Assembly (NCBI GenBank): GCA_030762895.1
Contig: CM061066.1
Location: 12,209,751-12,273,750, forward strand
Direction of reading: 5' to 3'
DNA from: Sophora flavescens
Lineage: Eukaryota; Streptophyta; Magnoliopsida; Fabales; Fabaceae
DNA: 64,000 nucleotides
Translations under genes and position numbers: made by a program
Notes under the pieces: generated by a model
What the model was told of the DNA's origin: nothing
Database searches by the model: none
The model's input: the letters and a program-made list of their open reading frames with translations, nothing else
Shown here: piece by piece, positions 37,856 to 51,086 of the stretch
Layout: each line of letters begins with the position of its first letter
Numbering within the stretch: the first letter of the stretch is position 1

Positions 37856-40800
37856 TTATTTATGCTTATTAATCATGAACTAACCCTAAACCAAATTAAG
37901 GGCCTCTGAATAAGCTTTCCAACAAGGTATCATATGCCTTAATTGGGCTTAAGATGAGTAAGTTAGGCCCATTTAAGTGAAGGAACATCATGGACTGCGC
38001 ACTGATCCGTGCCAGAGCACTTGGGACCCAATTTAACCATTATTTTGACCTAATTTGACAATTCTTGTGAAACCTGATATTGTAGGTCTCTTCCTTATCT
38101 TTCTAGGGACAACAAGACCACCAAAATCCAATATCTGTAGCTTTAGTTATGCTCTGCGCAAGGTAACAAGGTCAGGATAAGTGAAAAATCCGAAAATTAA
38201 CAATGTTTAGAAATTAAGCCCAACAATGTAAAAGCAAAAACAATGATTGTAAAAGTTGTCTAATTTCCGTCTCTCTCTGGCTTCTGCGACTGTAAACTAC
38301 TATTTATGCTTATTAATCCTGGCCAAACCCAAGACCAAATTAAGGGCCACAGAATAAGCTTTCCAACAATGTTTCATATGCCTTAATTGGGTTTAAGATG
38401 AGTAAGTTTGGCCCATTTAAAAGAAGGAACATCATGGACTGCACACTGATCCGCACCAGAGAGCTCAGGACCCGATTTAGCCTTGATTTTGGCCTAATTT
38501 GAGAATTCTTGTGAAACCTGAATATGTAGGTCTCTTCCTTATCATTTTAGGGACAACAAGATCACCAAAATCCGATATCTGTAGCTCTGGTTATGCTCTG
38601 CGCAAGGCAACAAGGTCTGGAAGAGTGAAAAATCCGAAAATTAACAATGATTGGCAATTAAGCCCAATTAAGCCCAATAATGTAAAACCAAAAATAAAGA
38701 TTGTAAAATTTGTCTAATTTCCGTCTCTCTCTGGTTAGGCCCATTTAAGTGAAGGAACATCATGGACTGCGCACTGATCCGTGCAAGAGAACTCGGGACC
38801 CAATTTAGCCTTGATTTTGGCCTAATTTGATAATTCTTGTGACACCTGAAATTGTAGGTCTCTTCCTTATCTTTCTAGGGACAGAAAGATTACCAAAATC
38901 CGATATCTATAGCTCTAGTAATGCTCTGCGCAAGGAAACAAGGTCAGGATGAGTGAAAAATCCGAAAATTAACAATGTTTAGCAATTAAGCCCAATAATG
39001 TAAAAGGAAAAACAATGATTGTAACAGTTATCTAATTTCCGACTCTCTCTGGCTTATGCAATTTTAAACTGCTATTTATGCTTATTAATCATGGCCTAAC
39101 CCTAGACCAAATTAAGGGCCATTGAATAAGCTTTCCAACAATGTATCATATGCCTTAATTGGGCTTAAGATGAGTAAGTTAGTCCCATTTAAGTGAAGGA
39201 ACATCATGGACTGTGCACTGATCCGCGCCAGGGAACTCGGGACCCAATTTAACCATGACTTTGGCCTAATTTGACAATTCTTGTTATATTTGAAATTGTA
39301 GGTCTCTTCCTTACCTTTCTTGGGACAACAAGATCACCAAAATCCGATATTTGTAGCTCTAGTTATGCACTGCGCAAGGCAACAAGGTCAAGATGTGTGA
39401 AAAATCCAAAAATTAACAATGTTTATCAATTAAGCCCAATAATGTAAAAGCAAAAACCATTATTGTAAAAGTTGTCTAATTTCCGTCTCTATCTGGCTTG
39501 TGCGACGGTAAACTGCTATTTAAACTTATTAATCCTGACCTAACCCAAGACCAAATTTATGGCCTCTGAAAAAGCTTTCCAACAAGTTATCATATGCCTT
39601 AATTGGGATTAAGAAGAGTAAGTTAGGCCAATTTAAGTGAAGGAACATCAGGGACTGCGTGCTGATCCGCGCCGGAGAACTCGGGACCCAATTTAGACTT
39701 GATTTTGGCCAAATTTTACAATTCATGTGACATCTGAAATTGTAGGTCTCTTCCTTATCTTTCTAGGGACAGCAAGATCACCAAAAACCGATATCTGTTT
39801 CTCTAGTTATGCTCTGTGCAAGGCAACAAGGTCAGGATGAGTGAAAAATCCGAAAATTAACAATGTATAGCAATTAAGCCCAATTAAGCCCAATAATGTA
39901 TAAGCAAAAACAATGATTGAAAAAATTGTCTAATTTCCGTCTCTCTCTGGGTTGTGCGGCTATAAACTGCTATTTATGCTTATTAATCATGACCTAACCC
40001 TAGACCAAATTAAGGGCCTCTGAATAAGCTTTCCAACTAGGTATCATATGCCTTAGTTGGGCATAAGATGAGTAAGTTAGGCCCATTTAGTTGAAGGAAC
40101 ATCATGGACTGCGCACTGATCCGCACCAGAGAACTCGGGACCCAATTTAGCCTAGATTTTGGCCTAATTTGACAATTCTAGGGAAACCTGAAATTGTAGG
40201 TCTCTTCCATTTCTTTCTAGGGACATCAAGATCACCAAAATCCGATATTTGTACTTCTAGTTATGCTCTGCGCAAGGCAACAAGGTCAGGATGAGTGAAG
40301 AATCCGAAAATTAACAATGTTTTGCAATTAAGCCCAATAATGTAAAAGCAAAAACAATAATTGTAAAAGTTGTCTAATTTCCGTATCTCTCTTGCTTGTG
40401 CGGCTATAAACTGTTATTTATGCTTATTAATCCTGACCTAACCCTAGACCAAATTAAGGGCCTCTGAATAAGCTTTCCAACAAGGTATCATATGCCTTAA
40501 TTTGGCTTAAGATGAGTTAGTTAGGCCCATTTAAGTGAAGGAACATCATGGACTGCACACTGATCCGTGCCAGAGAACTCGGGACCCAATTTAGCCTTGA
40601 TTTTGGCCTAAATTGACAATTCTTGTGAAACCTGAAATTGTAGGTCTCTTCCTTATCTTTCTAGGTACAACAATATCAGCAAAATCCGATATATGTAGTT
40701 CTAGTTATGATTTGCACAAGGCAACAAGGTCAAGATTAATGAAAAATCCTAAAATTAACATTGTTTAGCAATTATGCCCAATAATGTAATAGCAAAAACA

Positions 40801-43800
40801 ATGATTGTAAAATTTTTCTACTTTTCGTCTCTCTCTGGCTTGTGCGGCTGTAAACTGCTCTTTATGCTTATTAATCCTGACCTAACCCTTGACCAAATTA
40901 AGGGCCTCTGAATAAGCTTTCCAACAAGGTATCATATGCCTTAGTTGGTCTTAAGATGAGTAAGTTAGGCCCATTTAAGTGAAGGAACATCATGGATTGC
41001 GCACTGATCCGCCCCAGAGAGATCAGGACCCAATTTGGCCTTGATTTTGGCCTAATTTGACAATTCTTGTGAAACCAGAATTTGTAGGTCTCTTCCTTAT
41101 CTTTCTAGGGACAGCAAGATCACCAAAATCTGATATTTGTAGCTCTTGTAATTCTCTGCTCAAGGCAACAACGTCAGGAAGAGTGAAAAATCCGATAATT
41201 AACAATATTTAGCAATTAAGCCCAATTAAGCCCAATAATGTAAAAGCAAAAACAATGATTGTAAAAGTTGTCTAATTTTCCGTCTCTCTCTGCGAGTTTG
41301 GCCCATTTAAGTGAAGGAACATCATGGACTGCACACTGATCCGCGCAAGAGAACTCGGGACCCAATTTTGCCTTCATTTGGTCTAATTTGACAATTCTTG
41401 TGCAACCTGAAATTGTAGGTCTCTTCCTTATCCTTCTAGGGACAGCAAGATCACCAAAATCCGATATTTGTAGCTCTAGTTATGCTCTGCGCAAGGCAAC
41501 AAGGTCAGGATGAGTGAAAAATCCGAAATTTAACAATGTTTAGCAATTAAGCCCAATACTGTAAAAGCAAAAACAACGATTGTAAAAGTTGTTTATTTTT
41601 CGTCACTCTCTGGCTTGTGAGACTGTAAACTGCAATTTATTCTTATTAATCATGACCTAACCCTAGACCAAATTAAGGGCCTATGAATAAGAATTCCAAC
41701 AAGGTATCATATGCCTTAATTAGGTTCAAGATGAATAAGTTAAGCCCAATTAAGTGAAGGAACATCATGGACTACGCACCGATCAATGCCAGAGAACTCG
41801 GGACCCAATTTAGCCTTGATTTTGACCTAATTTGACAATTCTTGTGACACTTGAAATTATAGGTCTCTTCCTTATCTTTCTAGGGACAGCAAGATCACCA
41901 AAATCCGATATCTGTAGCTCTAGTTAAGCTCTGCGAAAGGTAACAAGGTCAGGATGAGTGAAAAATCCGAAAATTAACAATGTTTAGCAATTAAACCCAA
42001 TAATGTAAAAGCAAAAACAATGATTGTAAAAGTTGTCTAATTTCTGTCTCTCTCTAGCTTGTGCGTCTGTAAACTACTATTTATGCTTAGTAATCCCGAC
42101 CTAACCCTAGACCAAATTAAGGGCCTTTGAATAAGCTTTCCAACAAGGTATCATATGCCTTAATTGGGCTTAAGATGAGTAAGTTAGGCCCATTTAAGTG
42201 TAGGAACATCATGGACTGCGCACTGATCCGCACCAGAGAACTCGGGACCCAATTTAGCCTTGATTTTGGCATAAGTTGACAATTCTTGTGAAACTTGAAA
42301 TTGTAGGTCTCTTCCTTATCTTTCTAGAGATAGCAAGATCACCAAAATCTGATATATGTAGCTCAAGTTATGCTCTTCGCAAGGCAACAAGGTCAAGATG
42401 AATGAAAAATCTGAAAATTAACAATGTATAGCAATTAAGCCCAATAATTTAAAAGAAAGAACAATGATTGTAAAAGTTGTCTACTTTTCGTCTCTCTCTG
42501 GCTTGTGCGGCTGTAAACTGCTATCGATGCTTATTAATCCTGACCTAACCCTAGACCAAATTATGGGCCTCTGAATAATCTTTCCAACAAGGTATCGTAT
42601 GCCTTAATTGGGCTTAAGATGAGTAAGTTAGGCTCATTTAAGTTAAGGAACATCATGGACTACGCACTGATCCGCCCTAGAGAACTCAGGACCCAATATA
42701 GCCTTGATTTTGGCCTAATTTGACAATTCTTGTGAAACCTGAATTTGTAGGTCTCTTCCTTATCTTTCTAGGGACAGCAAGATCACCAAAATCTGATATC
42801 TGTAGCTCTAGTTATTCTCTGCGCAAGGCAACAAGGTCAGGAAGAGTGAAAAATCCGATAATTAACAATGTTTAGCAATTAAGCCCAATTAAGCCCAATA
42901 ATGTAAATGTAAAAACAACGATTGTAAAAGTTGTCTAATTTTCCATCTCCCTCTGGATTGTGCGGCTGTAAGCTGCTATTTATGCTTATTAATCCTGACC
43001 TAACCCGAGAGCAAATTAAGGGCCTCTGAATAAGCTTTCCAACAAGGTATCATATGCCTTAATTGGGCTTAAGATGAGTAAGTTAGGTCCATTTAAGTGA
43101 CGGAACATCATGGACTGCATTCTGATCCGCGCCAAAGAACTCTGGACTTGATTTTGGCCTAATTTGAGAATTTTTGTGAAACCTGAAATTGTAGGTCTCA
43201 ACCTTATCTTTCTAGGGATAGCAAGATCACCAAAATCAGATATCTGTAGCTCTAGTTATGCTCCGTGCAAGGCAACTAGGTCAGGATGAGTGAAAAATCC
43301 GAAATTTAATAATGTTTGGGAATTAAGCCCAATAATGTAAAAGCAAAAACAACGATTGTAAAAGTTGTCTAATTTTCGTCTCTATCTGGCTTGTGCGGCT
43401 GTAAACTGCTATTTATTCTTATGAATCCTGACCTAACCCTAGACCAAATTAAGGGCATCTGGATAAGAATTCCAACAAGGTATCATATGCCTTAATTGTG
43501 CTTAAGATGAGTAAGTTAGGCCCATTTAAGTGAAGGAACATCATGGACTGCACACTGATCCGACCCAGAGAGCTCAGGACCCGATTTAGCCGTGATTTTG
43601 GCCTAATTTGAGAATTCTTGTGAAACCTGAATTTGTAGGTCTCTTCCTTATCATTTTAGGGACAACAAGATCACCAAATTCCGATATCTGTAGCTCTGGT
43701 TATGCTCACGTAAGGCAACAAGGTCGGGAAGAGTGAAAAATCCGAAAATTAACAATTTTTAGCTATTAAGCCCAATTAAGCCCAATAATGTAAAAGCAAA

Positions 43801-46800
43801 AATAAAGATTGTAAAAGTTGTCTAATTTCCGTCTCTCTCTCGGTTAGGCCCATTTAAGTGAAGGAACATCATGGATCGCGCATTGATCCGTGAAAGAGAA
43901 CTCGGGACCCAATTTAGCCTTGATTTTGGCCTAATTTGACAATTCTTGTGAAACCTTAAACTGTAGGTCTCTTCCTTATCTTTCTAGGGACAGAAAGATT
44001 ACCAAAATCCGATATCTATAGCTCTAGTAATGCCCTGCGCAAGGCAACAAGGTCAGGATGGGTGAAAAATCCGAAAATTCACAATGTTTAGCAATTAAGC
44101 CCAATAATGTAAAAGGAAAAACAATGATTGTAAAAGTTATCTAATTTCCGACTCTCTCTGGCTTATGCGATTGTAAACTGCTATTTATGCTTATTAATCC
44201 TGGCCTAACCCTAGACCAAATTAAGGGCCAATGAATAAGCTTTCCAACAATGTATCATATGCCTTAATTGGGCTTAAGATGAGTAAGTTAGGCCCATTTA
44301 AGTGAAGGAACATCATGGATCGCGGCACCGATCCGCGCCAGGGGAACTCTGGGACCCAATTTAGCCATGATTTTGGCCTAATTTGACAATTCTTGTGATA
44401 TTTGAAATTGTAGGTCTCTTCCTTACCTTTCTTGGGACAGCAAGATCACCAAAATCCAATATCTATAGCTCTAGTTATGCACTGCGCAAGGCAACAAGGT
44501 GAAGATCAGTGAAAAATCCGAAAATTAACAATGTTTATCAATTAAGCCCAATAATGTAAAAGCAAAAACCATTATTGTAAAAGTTGTCTAATTTCCGTCT
44601 CTATCTGGCTTGAGCGACGGTAAACCGCTATTTAAACTTATTAATCCCGACCTAACCCAAGACCAAATTTATGGCCTCTGAATAAGCTTTCCAACAAGTT
44701 ATGTGACACCAGAAATTTGACAGTTCATGTGACACCAGAAATTGTAGGTCTCTTCCTTATCTTTCTAGGGACAGCAAGATCTGCAAAAACCGATATTTGT
44801 TGCTCTAGTTATGCTCTGTACAAGGCAACAAGGTCAAGATGAGTGAAAAATCCGAAAATTAAAAATGTTTTGCAATTAATCCCAATTAAGCCCAATAATG
44901 TATAAGCAAAAACAATGATTGTAAAATTTATCTAATTTCCGTCTCTCACTGGCATGTGCGGCTATAAACTGCTATTTATGCTTATTAATCTTGACCTAAC
45001 CCTAGACCAAATTAAGGGCCACAGAATAAGCTTTCGAACTAGGTATCATATGCGTAAGTTGGGCATAAGATGAGTAAGTTAGGCCAATTTAGTTGAAGGA
45101 ACATCATGGACTACGCACTGATCCGCATCAGAGAACTCGAGACCCAATTTAGCCTTGATTTTGGCCTAATTTGACAATTCTTGTGAAACCTGAAATTGTA
45201 GGTCTCTTCCATTTCTTTCTAGGGACATCAAGATCACCAAAATCCGATATTTGTAGTTCTAGTTATGCTCTGCGCAAGGCAACTAGGTCAGGATGAGTGA
45301 AAAATTCGAAAATTAACAATGTTTTGCAATTAAGCCCAATAATGTAAAACCAAAAACAATAATTGTAAAAGTTGTCTAATTTTCGTATCTCTCTGGCTTG
45401 TGCGGCTATAAACTGTTATTTATGCTTATTAATCCTGACTAACCCTAGACCAAATTAAGGGCCTCTGAATTAGCTTTCCAACAAGGTATCATATGCCTTA
45501 ATTTGGCTTAAGATGAGTAAGTTAGGCCCATTTAAGTGAAGGAACATCATGGACTGCGCACTGATCCGCGCTAGAGAACTCGGGACCCAATATAGCCGTG
45601 ATTTTGGCCTAAATTGACAATTGTTGTGAAACCTGAAATTGTAGGTCTCTTCCTTATCTTTCTAGGGACAGCAAGATCACCAATATCCGATATCTGTAGC
45701 TCTAGTTATGCCCTACGTAAGGCAACAAGGTCAAGATTAATGAAAAATCCTAAAATTAACATTGTTTAGCAGTAATGCCCAATAATGTAATAACAAAAAC
45801 AATGATTGTAAAATTTTTATACTTTTCGTCTCTCTCTGGCTTGGACGACTGTAAACTGCTCTTTATGCTTATTAATCCTAACCTAACCCTATACCAAATT
45901 AAGGGTCTCTGAATAAGCTTTCCAACAAGGTATCATATGCCTTAGTTGGTCTTAAGATGAGTAAGTTAGGCCCATTTAAGTGAGGGAACATCATGGATCG
46001 CACGACCGATCCGCCCCTGCACGGATCGGGAAGAGTGAAATATCCGATAATGAACAATGTTTAGCAATTAACACAATTAAGCCCAATAATGTAAAAAAGC
46101 AAAAACAATGATTGTAAAAGTTGTCTAATTTTTTGTCTCTCTGACTTGTGCGGGCTGTATGCTGCTATTTATGCTTATTAATCCTCGACCTAACCCAAGA
46201 CCAAATGAAGGGGCCTCTAAATAAGTTTTCAACAAGGTATCAAATGCCTTAATTGGGCTTTAAGATGAGTGTTAGGCCCATTTAAGTGAAGGAACATCAT
46301 GGATCACAGACCGATCCGTACAATAGAACTCGGGACCCAGTTTAGCCTTGATTTGGCCTAATTTGACAATTCTTGTGACATCTGAAATTGTAGGTCTCTT
46401 CCTTATCTTTCTAGGGACAAAGCAAGATCACCAAAATCCGATATCCGTAGCTCTAGTTATTCTCTACGCAAGGCAACAAGGTCGGGAAAGAGTGAAAAAT
46501 CCGATAATTAACAATGTTTAGCAATTTAGCCCAATAATGTAAAAACAATAACACTGATTGAAAAATTTATCTAATTTTCTCGTCTCTCTCTAATGTGAGA
46601 CGTATCTGCTTATTTATGCTTATTAATCTGACCCTAACCTAAGACCAAATTAGGGCCTCGAATAAGTTTTCAACAAGGTATCATATGCCTTAATTGGGCT
46701 TAAGATGAGTAAGTTAGCCCATTTAGGTGAGGGAAAATCATGGACTACGCACCGATCAATTCCAGAGAACTCGGGACCCAATTTAGCCTTGATTTTGACC

Positions 46801-49504
46801 TTATTTGACATTTCTTGTGACACTTGAAATTATAGGTCTCTTCCTTATCTTTCTAGGGACATCAAGATCAACAAAATCCGATATTTGTAGCTCTAGTTGT
46901 GCTCACAAAGGCAACAAGGTCAAGATGAGTGAAAAAACCGAAAATTAACTATGTTTAGCAATTAGAACCCAATAATGTAAAAGCAAAAACAATGATTGTA
47001 AAAGTTGTCCCAATTTCCGCTCTCTAGGGATTGTCGTCTGTAAACTGCAATTTATACTTAGTAATCCCGACCTAACCCTGTGACCAAATTACGGGCCTCC
47101 GAATAAGCTTTCCAACAAGGTATCATATGCCTTAATTGGTCTTAAGATGAGTAAGTTAGGCCCATTTAAGTGAAGGAACATCATGGACCGAGCACCTGAT
47201 CCGCGCCGAGAACTCGGGACCCAATTTAGCCTTGATTTTGGCACAATTTGACAATTCTGTGAAACCTGAAATTGGAGGTCTCTTCCTTATCTTTCTAGAG
47301 ATAGCAAGATCACCAAAATCCGATATTTGTAGCTCTAGTTATGCCGCTTCGCAAGGCAACAAGGTCAAGATGAATGAAAAATCCGAAAATTAACAATGTA
47401 TAGCAATTAAGCCCAATAATTTAAAAAAAAAGAACAATGATTGTAAAAGTTGTCTACTTTTGTCTCTCTCTGGCTTGTACGTGTAAACTCTATCGATGCT
47501 TATTAATCCCGACTAAACCTAGACCAAATTAAAGGCCTCTGAATAATCTTTCTAACAAGGTATCGTATGCCCTCCTTGGGCTTAAGATGTATAAAGTTAG
47601 GCTCATTTAAGTGAAGGTACATCCCGGATTATGATCGATCCGCGCTGCAGATCTCTGGAACCAATTTAGCCTTGATTTTTGCCTAAATTGACAATTCCGT
47701 TGAAACCTGAAATTGTAGGTCTCTTCCTTATCTTTCAGGGACAGCAAGATCACCAAAATCCGATATCTATAGCTCTAGTTATGTCTCTACGCAAGGCAAC
47801 AAGGTCAAGATTAATGAAAAATCCTAAAATTAACATTGTTTAGAATTAATTACCCAACAATGTAATAGCAAAAACAATGATTGCAAAATTTTTCTACTTT
47901 CGTCTCTCTCTGGCTTGTGCGACTGTAAACCCTCTTTATGCTATTAATCCTGACCTAACCCTAGACCAAATTAAGGGCCTCTGATAAGCTTTCCAACAAG
48001 GTATCATATGCCTTAGTTGGTCTTAAGATGAGTAAGTTAGCCCATTTAAGTGAAGGAACATCATGGACTGCGGCACCGATCCGCCCCAGAGATCGGACCC
48101 AATTTAGCCTTGATTTTGGCCTAATTTGACAATTCTTGTGAAACCCGAATTGTAGGTCTCTTCCTCATCTTTCTGGGTGAGAAGATCACCAAAATCGATA
48201 TCCGTAGCTCTAGTTATTCTCTCACTAAAGGCAACAAGGTCGTGAAGAGGAAAAATCCGATAATTAACAATGTTTAGCAATTAAGCCCAATAATGTAAAA
48301 AAAAACAATGATTGTAAAAGTTATCTAATTTTCCGTTCTCTCGACTTAGGTTAGATCTTGCTATTTATGCTTATTAATCCCGACTAACCCAAGACCAAAT
48401 TAGTGGCCTCTAAATAAGTTTTCAACAAGGCATCATTTGCCTTAATGGGCTTAAGATGAGTAAGTTCGGCCCATTTAAGTGAAGGAACATCATGGATTGC
48501 TCACCGATCCGCGCAAGAGAACTCGAATTCCAATTTAGCCTTGATTTGGCCTAATTTGACAAATTCTTGTGAAACCGTAAATTGTAGGTCTCTTCCATAT
48601 CATTCTAGGGATAGTAAGATCACCAAAATCCGATATCAAGAGCTCTAGTTATGCCTTTCGCAAGCAACAAGGTCAGATGAGAGAAAAATCAAAATTAACA
48701 ATATACAAGAATTAAGCCCAATAATTTAAAAGAAAGAACAATGATTGTAAAAGTTGTCTACTTTTCTCTCTGCTGCTTGTGCGGCTGTAAACTCTATCGA
48801 TGCTTATTAATCCCGACCTAACCCTAGACCAAATTAAGGGCCTACGAATAATCTTTTCCAACAAGGTATCGTATGCCTTAATTGGGCTTAAGATAGTAGT
48901 TAGGCTCATTTAAGTCATGGAACATCATGGACTACGCACCGATCCGCCTAGAGAACTCATGACCCAATATAGCCTTGATTTTGGCCTAATTTGACAATTC
49001 TTGTAAACCCGAATTTGAGGTCTCTTCCTAATCTTTCTAGGGACAGCAAGATCACCAAAATCTGATATCTTTAGCTCTAGTTATTCTTTGCTCAAGGCAA
49101 CAAGGTCGGAAGAGTGAAAAATCCGGATAATTAACAATGTTTAGCAATTAAGCCCAATAATGTAAAAGAGAAAAACAACGATTGTAAAAGTTGTCTAATT
49201 TTCCGTCTCCTCTGGTTTGTGCGGCTGTAAGCTATTTATCCTTATTAATCCTGACCTAACCTCGAGACCAAAATGGGCCTCTGAATAAGCTTTCCAACAA
49301 GGTATCATATACCTAATTAGCTTAGGATTAGTAAGATAGTCCATTTAAGTGAAGCGAACATAGGACTATCACGATCCGCGCGGTGAGAACTACGACTTGA
49401 TTTTGACCTAATTTGACAACTTGTGAAACTCGATATTGTAGGTCTCTTCCCCGTCTTTCTAGGACAAAGAAGACCAGGAAATCCGATATCTTAGCTCTAG
49501 TTAT

Positions 49505-49830
49505 TGAGACACCCTTTACCCCATTGTATTATTACAATTAAAAACCTTAATATTTACTTACTTAATCGTGTGCTAACGTTGAAAATACGTGAAAATTTAA
49601 AACTTAAAGCAACAATTATATAACTTATGCAGATATAAAACACACCAAACTATATTACATAAATACACACATAAGTATCCTTTATTTTACACCACACCTT
49701 AGTTGTCCTCTCGGTAGATCCTCAGAATAAACTTAAACAAAATTTGTACTAGAGGAAAATATAAATACTCCTTAGACACCTTTGGCCATAATGTCTACAC
49801 TCTAACGCCATGAATCACCACTCGACCTCC
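49505..49830. mobile_element. Non-satellite fragment, possibly the start of an LTR
   Basis: The satellite stops inside CTCTAGTTAT and is followed by TGAGACACCCTTTACCCC, an AT-rich stretch that runs into the gap. A TG start followed by ACACCC and T/C-rich text resembles the first bases of many plant LTRs. It does not match the Athila LTR start (TGAGTCACAGG) at 56565, so it belongs to another element or to unrelated sequence. No coding potential is seen. Confidence 0.3.
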
Positions 49831-50330
49831 NNNNNNNNNNNNNNNNNNNNNNNNNNNNNNNNNNNNNNNNNNNNNNNNNNNNNNNNNNNNNNNNNNNNNN
49901 NNNNNNNNNNNNNNNNNNNNNNNNNNNNNNNNNNNNNNNNNNNNNNNNNNNNNNNNNNNNNNNNNNNNNNNNNNNNNNNNNNNNNNNNNNNNNNNNNNNN
50001 NNNNNNNNNNNNNNNNNNNNNNNNNNNNNNNNNNNNNNNNNNNNNNNNNNNNNNNNNNNNNNNNNNNNNNNNNNNNNNNNNNNNNNNNNNNNNNNNNNNN
50101 NNNNNNNNNNNNNNNNNNNNNNNNNNNNNNNNNNNNNNNNNNNNNNNNNNNNNNNNNNNNNNNNNNNNNNNNNNNNNNNNNNNNNNNNNNNNNNNNNNNN
50201 NNNNNNNNNNNNNNNNNNNNNNNNNNNNNNNNNNNNNNNNNNNNNNNNNNNNNNNNNNNNNNNNNNNNNNNNNNNNNNNNNNNNNNNNNNNNNNNNNNNN
50301 NNNNNNNNNNNNNNNNNNNNNNNNNNNNNN
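49831..50330. other. Assembly gap (500 N)
   Basis: Exactly 500 ambiguous bases, a placeholder length. By comparison with the other LTR, at least 109 bp of the Athila 3' LTR terminus and its target-site flank must lie in it. The reading frame that spans it is an artefact. Confidence 0.99.
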
Positions 50331-51086
50331 GAAGTTCGATAAGTTGGTTAAGTAGTGAGAAAGTGGTTGGAGAGAGAGAGATTATTATCGCAATTCAATA
50401 ACAAATCAAATAAAGCTAAGGTTTTAAAATCAGAAATTAAAATATCCAAGGTCTCAAATCCACCTACCCAATCATGTATAGTACCCAAGTGATGATGAAT
50501 TCCTCCCTAAGTTCAATTACAATGTCATCGGGACCCCCAATTTCTCCTATATCCTTTGTGCCGTGCTCAATAGGACGTATTCGACGATTGGATTAATTAC
50601 TTACTAGGTCTCATAATCCTAATCTCGAATTCTATTAATTCTTGTTCCCTATAAGGTTGCACTAATCTCCTACTCACTCTCGTGCAATATTCGATTAGTG
50701 ATCCCAATTCAAGTTCTAAAACGTGAATCGCCGATCAGCCTCAACACGTTTAACTAGTTAATCACGCAATACATATGATCAACGCATTCAAATCAGAATT
50801 GGAAAACATTCATTGAGATAAGGGGAGAAAAACATACATCACATGAACACTATACTGCCATGGGCGGCTTCATTGATCCCTCGGACGAGGGGATTCGTTC
50901 CTCATGCCCATGACGACGCACAAACAATCCGACATAATCTCCATAATAAAATAAAATAAGAAAAAGGGAGACGCAGCTCCAGAAGAAAACAAGGATTCGT
51001 AACTAAATTGATCTAAACGAGTGGAAAAACTTCGATCCCCAATCTGATCTGAAACAACCTATAAATAGGGATTCTGGTTCTCGGAC

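Larger units (their letters stand above)
35971..43850 (+). repeat. Higher-order repeat marked by a truncated monomer junction
   Basis: A monomer lacking about 125 bp, joining CTCTCTCTGG directly to TTAGGCCC, occurs at 35971, 38733 and 43842 (there CTCTCTCGG). A related short join, TCTGCGAGTTTGGCCC, occurs at about 41291. Spacings are 2762, 2557 and 2551 bp, about six units with one short. Other variants keep step: GGGCATAAGATGAG at 37290 and 40050, and GGGATTAAGAAGAGTAAG at 36844 and 39604. The first block has an additional 128-bp deletion at about 35683 (ATTAATCATGGACTGC). Confidence 0.75.
34368..49504 (+). repeat. Satellite array C (about 34 monomers, higher-order structure)
   Basis: Same satellite and orientation as arrays A and B. 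It starts with the CCA target duplication and the monomer half interrupted by CACTA copy 2. Between 35.3 and 44 kb variants recur in fixed order about every 2.55-2.76 kb. From about 44.3 kb to the end many units carry small insertions and deletions, for example around 46000-46080, 46560-46640, 47580-47660 and 49300-49500; this may be real decay or low-quality consensus. One unit is cut at 44700, where CCAACAAGTTAT jumps to GTGACACCAG. Another is cut at about 46015. The array ends at 49504 inside CTCTAGTTAT. No gene is present. Confidence 0.96.

Noticed and set aside
816..49504. Telomere-like CTAACCCTAGA in every monomer
   Set aside because: Only about one and a half units of the plant telomere heptamer, not tandem; coincidence is enough to explain it. 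I also saw no convincing CENP-B-box-like sequence.
49810..50355. 181-residue frame
   Set aside because: Almost wholly made of unknown residues from the assembly gap.
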